Positions 35,512 to 47,337 of a DNA stretch of 64,000 nucleotides are shown here, piece after piece. Under the pieces are notes generated by a model that saw only the letters and a list, made by a program, of their open reading frames with translations, searched no databases and was not told the DNA's origin. The DNA is taken from assembly GCF_007565055.1 (NCBI RefSeq), contig NC_044567.1:50678260-50742259 (forward strand), given 5' to 3'. Source of the DNA: Rhinopithecus roxellana. Taxonomy: Eukaryota > Chordata > Mammalia > Primates > Cercopithecidae. Position 1 is the stretch's first letter, and each line of letters starts with the position of its first letter. The position numbers and the translations under genes are program-made.

Positions 35512-36100
35512 CTCTAGGGTGACCGGTTGTCCCAGTTTTCCTAAGACTTTCCCATTTTAGCATTGAAAGCCCTGTGTCCCAGGAAATCCCTTATTCTCAG
35601 TTAATTATTCTTGCTATCTTGCTGTTAGGTTCTGCAAATAGGTGACATTAGGGGGAGACTTAAAAGAGAGATAAGAGTCTGTCTTATTCCTCTTTTGTTT
35701 AGCATTCCTGTTATTGCTACCCAAGCTGGTGGCAGGTACCACCCAGTAGCAGCAATAGCAGCAGCAGCAGCAGCAGCAGCGGCAGCAGCAGCAGCAATGG
35801 TTGGTTCCAGCCTCCAACTCTTTTCAGCACACCACAGCCAGCCTTGTTGCTTTGTCTCAGGGATGCCACAGCATCTGGGCAGCTCTTTGGACCTCCTCTT
35901 CTGAGCTTCTAGGTTCACCTCCACTCTTGTTCCCCAGCCCTAGGGATAGGATGCTATTTCTTGCATTTATCATGTCTGGGTTATATCAGTGTGCTCCATT
36001 TTGCTCTTTTAGTCCTTCAACACCTGCATAAACAGTTTCTTCTATTAAATTCCTTCTGATGATTTATTTACTGTGGTTTTCCTGACTAGTTTTTGGCTTA
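35512..36100 (+). repeat. Old dispersed repeat containing CAG tract
   Basis: Opens with tagggtgaccggttgtcccag and cccaggaaatcccttattctcag, and ends with ttcttctattaaattccttctg, endings I recognise from ancient mammalian repeats. The family is not assigned. A CAG tract lies inside at 35745-35797. Confidence 0.4.
35745..35797 (+). repeat. Interrupted (AGC)n trinucleotide repeat
   Basis: Structure after two AGC and an AAT: eight AGC, one GGC, four AGC, then AAT. Peptides of poly-Ala, poly-Ser or poly-Cys arise in all frames, so no frame is favoured and no gene context is seen. Confidence 0.95.
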
Positions 36101-36229
36101 TATACTTGTTCAGTGCAAACTACTCAGTTGGACACTAGAAATATTAAAATAAATATGACACAGCTGCTGTCCTCTAGTGGGAGAAGAGATAAGTGCCCTT
36201 ATTACAGTATGGTGGGGGACATGCTGGTC

Positions 36230-36660
36230 AGACCACACACAAAGTGTTAGGGGAGTCCAGTGTGGGGAGTTCCCAGAATAGAGAGTCATTAAACGTTTCT
36301 GGGGATGGGGTTTTTGAGACGCATTTCAACTGAGGCTTTAGCAAAAATGAAGAAAGGAGTAAAGACATTTCAGGCATGGGAAACACCTTATGCTAAGGCG
36401 TGAAAGAGTGTACAGCACCATATACTCTGGGAATGACTCCGCATGGCCAGAATGAGAATTGTGGGTGGAGAAGTAGGAGATGGTCCCACTCTACATGGAC
36501 CTTCAGTGCTGAGCTAAGATGTTTGGAATTTATCCTGAAATCTTTAAGCTGTTAACCAAAGGTTTTAGAAGGGGCTATGACTCCAAGTGGGAAATTGAGA
36601 AGGGGAGTTGACATCTACTAGTTGGGTTTTAAGTAAGCTTTTGTTCAATCCTATAGGCTA
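36230..36660 (+). repeat. Ancient unassigned repeat
   Basis: Order of phrases: cagaatagagagtcatt, tttgagacgcatttcaactgagg, aagacatttcaggcatggg, aaacaccttatgctaagg, gtgaaagagtgtacag, ttggaatttatcctgaaat, agctgttaaccaaagg. Similar text at 43430-43745 and 45300-45740 marks one dispersed old family. Confidence 0.45.
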
Positions 36661-36760
36661 GAAATTCATGGTCCTGTGTTGTAAGAAATAGGTGAATGCT
36701 TTAAACAAAGATATGGAATCTGAATTCAAATCAAGGTAGGTTATTCCTTTAGGTACCTGG

Positions 36761-36797
36761 ACACACAGACACACACACACACACACACACATACACA

Positions 36798-36835
<38 letters not shown>
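36761..36835 (+). repeat. (CA)n microsatellite, 75 bp
   Basis: CA repeat with two GA and one TA interruptions. It is complementary to the TG repeat at 29485-29568. Confidence 0.97.
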
Positions 36836-36836
<1 letters not shown>

Positions 36837-36839
36837 CCT

Positions 36840-37785
36840 AGATTATCTAGTTGAAATAATATAAAATAATAGCATGGTATCTTTTGAGGGCATGTTAACA
36901 AAATTGGAGCATCTTAGTCTGTCATGAAGAAAGGAGTGACTATTCTGATGGACAGGTATGTATTTTTAAAGGGTTCCAGAGAGTATGAGGCAGACTTTCT
37001 AGCAAGTGGAGGATCCCTTAATTTTCAGGAACCTGGAAGCCACCTGAACAAGAAACATACCTGAAAAAAAAAAAAGACTCAACTGGGAGACACAATCCTT
37101 TTCTCAAGCTAGCTAGAATAATTAGCTGTTCTGGTTTACCTGAGACTAAGGAGTTTCCTGGGACAGGGGCCTTTCAGTGCTAACTACACATGTGATCAAG
37201 TTGTTGACGATAACTAGAAATACAAAGGCAATGTGACAGAAAATTCTCTGGCAAGTTGGGGAAGGTGTAGACATGGACTCCAGAGGTCTCTGCCATTGGA
37301 ATCACTGGTTGTTTTGGGGAAGTGCTGTGAGAGACTGAAAAGGCTAGTGGGAGGTTGGGACCACTTAAATGCACTGCTTAATTTTTTTTTTTTCAGTTAA
37401 AGTCTAAAAATCAGGCTTTAAGCCTAAAGTGCTGGAGGCTATTAGCCACCTGAGGCAAGGCAGTTAGGCACAGGTGTGCCAGGCTGCCGAATTACAATGA
37501 GTGCCCATCCCAGGTTCAGAATATCTGAACCCCTAGGCTCTGTTTGATGCTAAAATGACCCATTTTGAAACCAATAAATGAAAGTGCCACTTTACACAAT
37601 GAGAAGCAAGCATTAGGAACATACTGTCCCTTTGGAAGAGTCCCAGTGGTATAAGCAATATTGACCAAGCTCCAGGGATTATCTTCAGGGACAGAAGCCC
37701 CGAAGAGAGGAAGCCATCCATCAGTCTGAGTGGTCACTATGGGTATTTTGGTCACCATCACAAGAAATAATTGGGGAGACCTTGC
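36840..37785. other. Unique sequence, no gene seen
   Basis: No exon or repeat recognised; contains two A/T homopolymer runs (37063-37074 and 37382-37393). Confidence 0.45.
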
Positions 37786-37789
37786 TGTT

Positions 37790-38240
37790 GTGCCAAACCC
37801 CTATTAACCTCAATAGGGAAGGTCTAGATTCAAGAGGCTGAAGAAGAGACCCAGAGCTAGCAAACAAGACACGGGGTTTTACTAGGGGCCTACATACAGA
37901 GGAGAGAGTCCAGTGGTGGTGAGCTGGACAGAAGAACTGTCTTATATACAGAGACCGTCCAGTGGTGGGAGGCTGTACAACATATCCACCTTATGTACGG
38001 TCCAGTGGTAGAGGGCTACACAAAATATCTGCCTTATGTATGGTCCAGTGGTGGCGGGCTGGACAACATATCCGCCTTATATACAGTCCAGTGGTGGTGG
38101 GCTGGACGACATAACTGCATGGCCCAGAGACAGCAGGCGGGGCGGGAAAACTGCAACCACACAAACAGCATGCAGTTTTATACAGCATTTTCACTTAACA
38201 CCCTCCCCTGGCAACCTTCATTTAATACAAAACTCAGGGC
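37790..38240. repeat. Possible LTR-like element with minisatellite
   Basis: The flanks gaccttgctgttgtgccaa, agagctagcaaacaagacacggggtttt, aggcggggcgggaaaactgc, aaccacacaaacagcatgc and cttaacaccctcccctggc read like a long terminal repeat of an endogenous retrovirus. I cannot name it, and I see no target duplication. Confidence 0.35.
37908..38128 (+). repeat. 43-bp minisatellite, about 4.8 units
   Basis: Each unit begins gtccagtggtgg, continues with a ggctggacaacat-type word and ends ccttatatac. Unit starts are at 37908, 37957, 38000, 38043 and 38086. Spacing is exactly 43 bp after a first unit of 49 bp, and the last unit degenerates. Confidence 0.95.
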
Positions 38241-38244
38241 CTTA

Positions 38245-39050
38245 GTGCCTTGTACAGCCCATGTTCCATGGGATGGGATGGGGCCATGGGGACGGTGGTG
38301 CTCAGATGTTTCTCATAGATAAGAAATGAGTCTCCAGGTTGCCTAGATTCCCCAGCTCGGAACACACATTCAGATGCGTCTGCTATACAGGGTCATTCTA
38401 ACGGTATGCTTAAAGTATTCCTGTTAGGTGTGTTTATCCAACACTTGCAATGTGCTGCACTGAGGTTTAAATATAAAACTGCAAATATCCAGGAGATGGG
38501 GAGCTGTGTCAGTATTGAACCTGAAACAGGGCTGGGACGATTCAGTGGACTGTAAATCACAGAGGAGGTCATGGTATTATGGGACCTGGCAACAAAGTTG
38601 ATACATACTTGAGAGCGGAGAAACAGAGAATTAGGAAGGAGGAGGTGATTGTCTTGTCCTGTCCTGGTCATACAAACAGTGACTTCAGGCTTTGGCATGA
38701 TATATTTAGAGGGATATTGACAAACTGGAGCACTAGCCGAGGATGAAGATTGGACAGTGAGAGAGGCAAGCACTGGGAACATTCAGAGGAGAAGAAGGAT
38801 GGCCCACAAGAGCCCACTCACTATGTACTGACAGGTGATGGGCTGTCTTGTGAAAGATGAATTAGATGTATTTGGAGAGGCCCCAGTGGGGAGAGACAGG
38901 ATGGATGAGTGGAATTCTAGGAAGACAGCTTTTGATTTGATGAAAGGGAGACGTTTGTGGCAGTTAGAGCTGAGCTCTCCAACTATGGATTTGGCTGCCT
39001 TGAAGGCAGTGACTCCAAAAAGTATTCAACAGAGAAAAACAAAGGGGCCC
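38245..39050. other. Unique or very old sequence
   Basis: No gene seen. 38940-39010 (gttagagctgagctctccaac, ggatttggctgcc) resembles an ancient SINE/LINE tail, unassigned. Confidence 0.4.
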
Positions 39051-39054
39051 TCAC

Positions 39055-39290
39055 TGTTATGCCCGTGCACATACAAATGTGATTATTGTCTCACGCTGCT
39101 TTATTTTCATCATTGCACGTGCCATTTGCAATTGTTTGTTTCTGTCTCCTTATTGATTGCCTTTCTTCCACTGGAATGTAAATCCCATGAGAACAAGGAC
39201 TTTATCAGGCTTATTTGCTGCTGTGGTCCAAGAACCTAGTATGGTGCCTGGAATATGGTAGGTGGTCAATGAACATTGGATGAGAGATGG
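39055..39290 (+). repeat. L2 LINE 3' end
   Basis: Clear L2 tail: ctggaatgtaaatcccatgagaacaagg, actttatcaggcttatttgctgc, acctagtatggtgcctggaatatgg, aggtggtcaatgaacatt. Confidence 0.8.
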
Positions 39291-39412
39291 AAGGCTAAGG
39301 AAGGGACTCCATCATCATTTGAAAGGTAGGTTTAGAAATGGCTTTTGAGACAAGAAAAGAGTATCTTTCTTGAATGAAATTTCACATAGGACCCCAATAT
39401 TCAAAATCAATT

Positions 39413-39715
39413 GGCCGGGCGCGGTGGCTCAAGCCTGTAATCCCAGCACTTTGGGAGGCCGAGATGGGCGGATCACGAGGTCAGGAGATCGAGACCATCC
39501 TGGCTAACCCGGTGAAACCCCGTCTCTACTAAAAAATACAAAAAACTAGCCGGGCGACGAGGCGGGCGCCTGTAGTCCCAGCTACTCGGGAGGCTGAGAC
39601 GAGAATGGCGTAAACCCGGGAGGCGGAGCTTGCAGTGAGCTGAGATCTGGCCACTGCACTCCAGCCTGGGCGGCAGAGCGAGACTCCGTCTCAAAAAAAA
39701 AAAAAAAAAAAAAAA
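39413..39715 (+). mobile_element. AluY, Old World monkey lineage
   Basis: Full length, with few differences from the other young copies, and a 27-A tail. It carries gggcgacgaggcgggcgcc, a variant shared only with the copy at 59329-59660. AAAATCAATT flanks it at 39403-39412 and 39716-39725. Confidence 0.97.
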
Positions 39716-39725
39716 AAAATCAATT

Positions 39726-41085
39726 AATGTGGCGTCTTAATAGTGCACATTTATATTATAAGTCTCACTGTTAAACGTTTATTTTACATGTAGTAAGAAG
39801 AGTCACTCAGAATGATGAGATTGTTTTGATAAACATGATAAAACTTTTGAAATCAGGGCTACTACAAGACTTAGAATGTAATTTATTCTTCTATTTTATT
39901 TTGCTTGCAGAGCACTGGGAAAACCCTGATTCATGCAGAGAAGTAGTTGCAAATGATATCAGTCTGCAATAGCTCATCTGGCAATCTCAGGGTAATTCTT
40001 CAATTAAACTGATGCAGGAGCTTGAAAAGAGAGTAGTTGGAAAATTGAGCTTGGAAGCCGAATCTCTCAGAGTTTGTAACAGCAGGTTGTGCCTCTTATC
40101 ATGCATTCAAAAGTCAGGCAAGAAGAGGCAAACCTTACAATGAATGTCAATGCTATTTTGATGTGTGACATTATCATGACTCTGATGAGTTATACATTTG
40201 GTTATAATTGTACAACCAACCATTAAGTCTTGGGAGTCAAGCACCTTCCCCTTGCCTAACTCTTAATTGAACATGAGGCTATGTCTCCATGCTGTGGAAC
40301 CGTATAATTCTCCAGATATAGAGGTGCTCAGGCATAAGTCTATCTTTTAAAACGTCAGCACAAAGATGCAACCTTCATAACCAATAACTTATTTTCAATA
40401 AGCTCTGATATAGAGATATAACTTTATTGGGAGAAGAGTCCTGAGAACTACACAAAAGTGTGCTGGTAATACAGGTTAATGTATTGGTGGCTAAAACTTG
40501 GTGTATGGCATATTTAAGTTGCATGTTGTTCTTTTAAATGAATTTTACTAATTAAAATATATTAAAATAAAATTATAATTAAAAATTTTTGTAGGATGAC
40601 TATGGCATTTGTACTTAAATGTTGCTGGAAAAAGCCCAAATTAAGGATTCTCCAACACTGGATGGGATGGAGTCATAACCTTCAAGACATGTGGGCAGGA
40701 CCATTAAGATCACAGCAAGGAGGGCAGAGTAAGATGGCTCTAATTATGGGTTTTACCATAAGATCGACTGTTGCCGGCATCCAAGTAAACAAGGACCATG
40801 ACACCCAGACTCTCTGCCCCAACACTGCTGTTGTGGCAAAGTGCTTCTGCCATATTGGAGAGGTCAGATAAGCATATGAATACAGAGATGATAGTCATCT
40901 GGGGATGGAGAGTAACCAGTCTTCAAAACTTTATTTCGCAGAGATAGTGGTGACTTGAATTTCTGTAAGCCAGCAAAGGAAGAAATAAATTTCCTCGATC
41001 AATTTAAAGAATAATCCAGCTGACAGATATAAACTGTCAACCTGTTATTTAATTCTATTAGTGATTGCAAATATCAGATTATATT
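39726..41085. other. Long repeat-poor block, no gene seen
   Basis: About 1.35 kb with no Alu, L1, MIR or L2 that I can recognise, and no open frame with a domain. Repeat-poor blocks can mark constrained non-coding DNA. Confidence 0.45.
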
Positions 41086-41087
41086 AA

Positions 41088-41335
41088 CCACCAACATTTA
41101 TTGACTACTGACTAGGTGCTAGATATTCTCATAATATATTTACATAAATTATTTTACTTTTTCTAGCAATCCTAGAATTTCCATTTTTGAGCATCCCCAT
41201 TTTACAGATGGGAAAACTAAGGCACACAGATGTTAAGTAACTTGGCTAACTCCATGTAGCCAGTATACAGTGAGGCCATGATTCAGACCCACATACTTTG
41301 GCTCCAAAGCCTACATTTTTAACCACATCGAAAAT
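41088..41335 (-). repeat. MIR SINE
   Basis: Near full length: acatttattgactactgactaggtgc, ccccattttacagatgggaaaactaaggc, ttaagtaacttggctaac and tgattcagacccacatac. Confidence 0.85.
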
Positions 41336-41339
41336 ATGA

Positions 41340-41750
41340 ACAGATTATGGGGGAAGCTACGTTCAGGAGCTGAATTGTTCCTTCATAAAGTACCTAGGAT
41401 TTTAGGAAAAAATTCCAGAGTTACAGAATTCTCTAAAATTTGATAAAGTTCTGCAAGTCACGTAAGTGCTATACTATTGATACCTAATTCTATTATTTGA
41501 TTGATATCCAGTTATATTGATTGGTTCTTAATTTTTATCTTAGCCTATAGTAAGACCTTTTTCCCTCTCATGGAAACGTACCTCTAAATTTATCATGTAT
41601 ACCGAGGGAAAACAGTTTAACTCTCCACCATTTTGTTTTACAACTAATATTACCAGAATGCTTGTATTTCATTGAGTGAAGGATTCACCGGTAAATGCAG
41701 CATTGAATTCGGAGGTATGCAGTGGATGGTAAAGAGAGCAGCCTTGAATG
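41340..41750. other. Unique sequence, no gene seen
   Basis: No repeat or exon recognised. Confidence 0.4.
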
Positions 41751-41754
41751 AAAG

Positions 41755-41960
41755 AGGTAATGTGGTATAGTGGGAAGAACATACACTTAGGAGGCAGAGA
41801 GTGGCTCTGCCACTACATAATTGTATGACTTTAGGCTGTTCATTGAATCTCTCTAAGTCTCAGTTTTCCAAGTTGAGAAATGGCAATAATGTATCCTCAT
41901 AGTCCTGCTGAGATGATGAAATAATCATATTTTGAATACCCGCCAGATAGAGGCAACTCA
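41755..41960 (+). repeat. MIR SINE
   Basis: Reads atgtggtatagtgggaagaac, ctctgccactacataattgtatgac, tctctaagtctcagttttcc, tcatagtcctgctgagatgat. Confidence 0.85.
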
Positions 41961-41964
41961 CCTG

Positions 41965-43425
41965 TTGGAACTCTTTCTCTCCACCCTCATCTTTCTCATG
42001 CAATTTATACACATGATTAGAATGACCTCATATATCCAGCATATGAAATAAAAGCAAGTGAATATCTTATTATATATTGTGACAAGGGGCTCTTCTCCTG
42101 GGCCAGATAGGGAGCATCTTCTGGGAGTCAGCTCCTCCCGGATTGTACCTGTGAGAGGAAATTCAGCTGACAGTAACAACAGCCAAGGGTCCAGTGCTTG
42201 ATCTTGGCTGGAATGCATGCCCCAGTCTCTATCAATGGCCAACAGCCACTTGCTTCACCTGCCCAGTTCTGCTGGGTTTGACATGCTGAGTTATTTTCCC
42301 TTCTCAAGTTGGCCTCACTAATAGCTCTGATTGCCAAGCCCTTCGTGATTGGCCTTGTTCCGTTGAATCTGATGTGCAGAGTGGCATGGGGGAGGATGTA
42401 TGAGCTAGCTCTAAATTAAGCAGGTAAATTAAAGATGTGTATGATGCCACCCCACCAAAATGACTATTTTTCAGTTAGCTTAACTGGCATTTCCAATCTG
42501 ACTCCTTTCAAAATTGGATGTTTGCCGTTAAACACACATGCACACCCACCCACACACAATAACACTGTCTACTTCTTTCACAGCTTATACCTGTGAGCAG
42601 CTAGGATTCTCAGTGATAAATTTTTAGGTCTACAGTCTCTTCCCTGGGACATGATTCTCCAAGGCAGAACCCAAAGGACCAGAAAACCACAATTTTCAAA
42701 CCCACCGTGTCATCTCCTCTTAACCTGGATAATTTTGTCTCAGCTCCTTAGGCTCTCAGCCAGTTCTTATTCCCACTAGGAGAACTTTCCTAGCAGCAAC
42801 AGGAGGAGTCCCTAGTTCCAGCCAGGAACATCTAAACCCAGTCACCTAAAGGATTTGGAAATAACTCCAATGACCTCTTTGCTCCAATGACCTCTTTGTA
42901 TCTTCTCTGGAAAACAGAAACCTCTGGGAGGCATCTAGTAGGTCAGAAAGAGGAGCCTTAAAGGAGAAAGTTTCTAGTAGCTTCAGGCTCTACCACTGCC
43001 GTGCATTTTGGGAAAAACCCACCTGTTTTCCTTGAGGCTTAGTTTTCTCTTCTGTCAAGTGGGGAGAGTAACACCCTGCTTTATCCACCTCGCCCAGCCC
43101 TTCATCCAACTCTCTGCCAAGAGGTTACCATCCAGTAAGAGTCAATCCTGGGGCAACAGGCCTTGCAGACACCCCTCCATCATCAACAGTTTCTCCTCCT
43201 ATGACCTGACACCCTATTTCCTGCCCTGTTTCTGCAATTCTCAGCAACTAATCCCCAGGCTCTCTTCCTGCTCATGGCTAGGCACACATAAACCTTTGGA
43301 ATAAGGCCGACCCTGCTGTCTGGGTACAGTCACTATTTTCCTACACTCCAGACAGAATACTACTGTGCTCTCAGCTTGCAATAGTATATTGGACACAGCT
43401 TACTCTCCCTGCTAATTCATCAACC
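41965..43425. other. Unique sequence with 17-bp tandem duplication
   Basis: No gene seen. CTCCAATGACCTCTTTG occurs twice in a row (42865-42881 and 42882-42898). Confidence 0.55.
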
Positions 43426-43429
43426 AACA

Positions 43430-43745
43430 TTCCTTGAGAGTCTTCTGCATGCCAGGGTGCAAAGAATTGAATGAGAGCATGCTTGTTATCAAAGACAGTC
43501 TAGAGGAAGAGGCAGAGGAGCAAATGACAAGGCCCGGTGATGCACAGTAGCATAGAGGAAAGTACAGGCCAATGGGAGCCCAGTGGAGGGGAGCCTGGAA
43601 AGGCTTCAAGGAGGAAAAAACAAGATCAAGCATTAGGCAGGCAAAAGGTAGCAATGTGGGTGGAGAGTACAGGAAACATTCTGGGCAGGAGATGCAAATG
43701 CAAATATATGGGGACGAACAGGAGAACTCACTCCAGGCACTTGGG
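43430..43745 (+). repeat. Ancient unassigned repeat
   Basis: Contains gtctagaggaagaggcagagg, ctggaaaggcttcaaggagg, caggaaacattctgggcagg and agatgcaaatgcaaatatatgg, parallel to 36230-36660. Confidence 0.4.
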
Positions 43746-43759
43746 AGGTGCATGCATTG

Positions 43760-43905
43760 TCTCTGCTTGACAGAAGACAGCCATGAGCTGGAAGAGGCAA
43801 AGAGATTTGCCTGGGGCCTCACAGCCAGTAGACTGCACAGAGCAGGTTAAAACCTGCATCTACTTACTTCAGAGACCGAGCTCTTTGCATTACACACTCT
43901 GCCTT
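43760..43905 (-). repeat. MIR SINE fragment
   Basis: Contains gacagaagacagccatgagctgg, agagatttgcctggggcctcacagcc and ctctttgcattacacac. Confidence 0.65.
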
Positions 43906-43909
43906 TCCA

Positions 43910-44600
43910 AGTAGAGGGTGGTCAAGGCAACCAGAAGGGCAGCCCTAGATCAAAGCAGAAGGCACTGCAGCCTTTGCCAGAAATCCCATTCTACTGGACC
44001 TAACATGGGCCCCATGTTGCCCGTAATGAACGTGCCAACTAAGGGGCAGGCAACCTAGGTTACCCAGTGGGGCGTCCTTTTTTTCTCCTTACATGCTCAA
44101 CCTCTTAGGTCATATATCTCTTCTTCCTCTGCTCTCTTGAAAGGGAGCCACTGCTTGGGAGGGATAATGGCATTGCTCCTGCTCCCTTGTGGATGAGGAG
44201 TGTTGTAGCCTAAAAGCAACAGAGGACAGGCACTGAGCTGCTGGTGTCCTCCCTGCTTCAAAAGGGCCAAGCTTTAGAGGCTCTAATGCTCTTAGAGACT
44301 CATACTAATCTTTTTATCTAGATATTTATACAACACTCTGCAGAGTTGACTTGTCCTGTGATTTTACAAAACAGCAAAAATAACAACGTCAGCACTTCAG
44401 GTACACAGTAATTCCTAATTCCCTGATCCCCAAGGCATTCCAGGCAGTAGCTGGACAGTACAGATGAAGGAATGGAGAGGTGCCTGGAAGGCAGGCAGGC
44501 TTTGGTCCAGGGGCTGACGGTGTTATTGGACAAGGCCCTCAACACTCTGGGGCTCTGCCAGGCAAAATAGGAAAATATGGGAAGGGGAGGCAGGGATAAA
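43910..44600. other. Unique sequence, no gene seen
   Basis: No repeat or exon recognised. Confidence 0.4.
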
Positions 44601-44602
44601 AG

Positions 44603-44860
44603 TAATATTTGTTAAACACATTATATGCACACAACTATTTTATCCTTACAACAGATAAACGTTCCGATTCTACAGCTAAGAAAAAGGAGACTCTGAGAGG
44701 TGCTAATTCCTTTGTTAAAGTAACATACATGAGAAGAGACGGATCCTGCCTACTGGCTGATTTCTGTACTATTTCTGCATTTATGTTTCAGAAAATTGGC
44801 CTAATTTTCACAACTAGTTTGTGCTAAAGTCCAAAGTAGGACTTGAATCTTTCATCCTTC
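44603..44860 (-). repeat. MIR SINE, diverged
   Basis: Contains tttgttaaacacattatatgc, actattttatccttacaacag and attctacagctaagaaaaagg. Confidence 0.6.
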
Positions 44861-45094
44861 TATAGCAGTGAACAAATGTGTTCATTAATTAGTGCACTTA
44901 TTTGCAAACATACCCAGCGCTTACTCTGGGTGAGATCCTGTGCTGAGTGCCTGCCTCCTGAGAGCTTCTTGGTAAGAATTGGGATCTTGGAAGCACAGGG
45001 GACCATGGGAATGCAGGGGAAGAGCAAGTATGAAGGACTTGCTGTCCACTATTAGCAGACACTGGCTGGGGACTAGTGTTCCACTGCAGAGTCT

Positions 45095-45295
45095 TAACTG
45101 AGCCTCACCAGGGCCCTAAGAGGTACAGATCATTATCATTTCCATGTTGCAGCTGTGGAGACAGAGGAATGAGGGATGCTGTGTAACCTACTCAAGATCC
45201 CACAGTTAGTAAGTGACCAAACCGGGATCCAAGACCAGGTTCCTCTGACACCCAAGTCTGTTCTCTTAAAAACCATGCTATTTCCTTTCCAGAGT
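45095..45295 (-). repeat. MIR SINE
   Basis: Contains ccctaagaggtacagatcattatc, gctgtggagacagagg, caagatcccacagttagtaagtgacc, ctctgacacccaagtc, taaaaaccatgctattt. Confidence 0.8.
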
Positions 45296-45299
45296 CAGG

Positions 45300-45740
45300 G
45301 ATGGCTGGGGGTCACCAGGGAGGTGATCATGGAAGCCTTACCCAGGGGGTGAGCCTTGCCAGGGAGGAAGCCTTCCTCTGGAGTATGGAAGGGTGATTTA
45401 GAGTTAACCAAGCAAAGAAAGGGGAATTGCAAATATTCTGGAAGACTACATCAGAGACTGGACAAAAGGGAATAGCACTGTCAAAGTCTGAAGATGCAAG
45501 CAGGACTCAGGTATGGAAAAACTTTTCATGCCATGAAAAGGAGTTTGGACTCTTAAAGGCAAAAGGGAGTCAATAAGGGCTTTTTACAAAGGAGGAAGCT
45601 GATCAGATTTGCATTTTAGGAAGCTCACTTTTGCTGCAGTGTGGATTGGATTGAGGCAAAGCTGGAGGCAGAGAAATCAGTGGATGCTGTTGTAGTCCTA
45701 GGCAATTAATTACAAAAAGTAACAACAGTAGGTATACAAA
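45300..45740 (+). repeat. Ancient unassigned repeat
   Basis: Contains ggggaattgcaaatattctgg, catgaaaaggagtttggactc, gaggaagctgatcagatttgc, ttaggaagctcacttttgctg and gtgtggattggattgagg. It has the typical 'gagtttggactttat ... gatcactctggctgctgtgtgg' order of an old mammalian repeat. A 19-bp quasi-palindrome sits at 45522-45540. Confidence 0.5.
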
Positions 45741-45744
45741 GTAT

Positions 45745-47335
45745 TTTTTGAATTCTGGCATGTTAAAGGTATGTTGTTTCTTGGGGGAAACACATCCTGA
45801 AAGACATGGTTCTTGCCTTATCGAAGCTTGTAGTCTAACTTATCATTCTTCCATTATTGTTCTCTTCAGGTGTTCACAAAATCGGGGATTATGGCCCACT
45901 GAGGTTTGGGAATCCCTTCTGAGGCCAAGAAGGATTGGGAGGGACCATGGGATTGATGCACGCCGACAAATGTACCTGTGCTGTATCCATTTCCTCTCAT
46001 TAAACTGCATGTTCATGAAAACTTCTGTGCAACAGTCCAAAATAAAATAAAGTAAAATAAAGATTGAAATGCTATGTCCTGGACCAAAGTATCTCGTCGC
46101 CACATTCCCTATTTGCTATCATTTCCCCAACATTCAGAAAGACAGTTAATGGGTACCATTTTTTCCATGTTTAGTTCTTCTTGCATAAATTTCCTTAAGC
46201 CTCTGGCTGCAATTACCACTTGTCTGCTGGAGCATACCAGCCGATGACAAAGGGAGCCAACAATAGCAAATAGATATTAAGGGGAGAACATGAAAGCAGT
46301 TGATCTGCTTGGTTTGACAGCCTGTTGTTGAGTTTTGTTGGGGGAGGGGATTGTTCATGGCATGTTTCCTCTGGGCTATGATCTGAGAGCACACATATAA
46401 TAGAGTCATATTTTCTGTAGGTAAAATCGTTGCTTGCTACTTCTGATGACAGAATGGAATCTATCAGCTGTTTCAGGTGCTATGCATTGAGCCCCAGGCA
46501 TCCAGAGCTGCCCTGGCCAGATGAATTTGAATTCCTTGTTTAGGTCATTTGGTCACATTATTTCCTGGCATTTGGGGCTTGCAGAATCTCGGTGCCATTA
46601 CCTGAGTCCAGAAATGCGATCCCAGCAAAATGACTTAGACTTGGCCGTCCCAGCCCATTAACCTGGGACAAGGTTGGGAAACTACACCCAGCACCAATCA
46701 GAGCCAGGGGCTTGGAGAGCCATGTGCAAGTGGACCTTGGAAAGATTCCTCATGGAAGAGTTAAGAGACTTGGCGCTAGTTTTGTTGCTACTTTGAACCT
46801 AATTTTCCTCATCTCTAAAAGGCAGAGATCCCCAAAGGGGTCAGGCAGGGGGAACAAAATGATTTCAAAGTTCTCTTCCAGTTTAAAGACTGTAGGTTTT
46901 TGGAGGAACTGCCTCCTGTGGGAAGGAACTAGCAGTACCGTGGTCCCCAATTCGCAAGAAGCTTTCTTAGGAGCAGCCATTCCAGAAGGGGAGGACCCTA
47001 GGCAGAGGCTCCCTAGTAGAACTCTCTCCTGCACCCTTCTGTGACCACCCAAGAGGACAGGGTTGATGTATTAAAGACCATGATGCTGGGGGCAATGATG
47101 GGGCAGAAGCCGAAGGGGAGTCAGACTTACTGACTGACAGAAGTGCAGAAATGGCAGGGGATGTGTGGGGGAGTGTTCCAAAGTGAAAAATAAGGAAGTT
47201 CTCTTGTCAAACTCAGTGCCTGGTTTCAAAAACAAACAAGCAAGCCACAACAACAAAAGGAGAAAGGTCTTTCTCATTAATCCTTGCTTCTGCTTATTCT
47301 AGAAGATGCAGGCAAGGATTTGTTTGAAGGTCTGA
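45745..47335. other. Unique sequence, no gene seen
   Basis: No exon recognised. 46440-46640 is repeat-free, with E-box and homeodomain-like words (atcagctgtttcaggtg, agatgaatttgaattcc). Opposed open frames of about 100-110 codons at 46712-47052 show no domain. Confidence 0.45.
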
Positions 47336-47337
47336 AT

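Noticed and set aside
35625..35924. Poly-alanine, poly-serine or poly-cysteine peptides
   Set aside because: All frames of the AGC tract are open; there is no exon context.
37908..38128. Possible CRISPR-like array
   Set aside because: The units are contiguous 43-bp repeats with no unique spacers, in a primate genome. It is a minisatellite.
43412..43822. 136-codon reverse-strand open frame
   Set aside because: It is antisense to old MIR-like and dispersed repeat sequence, and has no domain.
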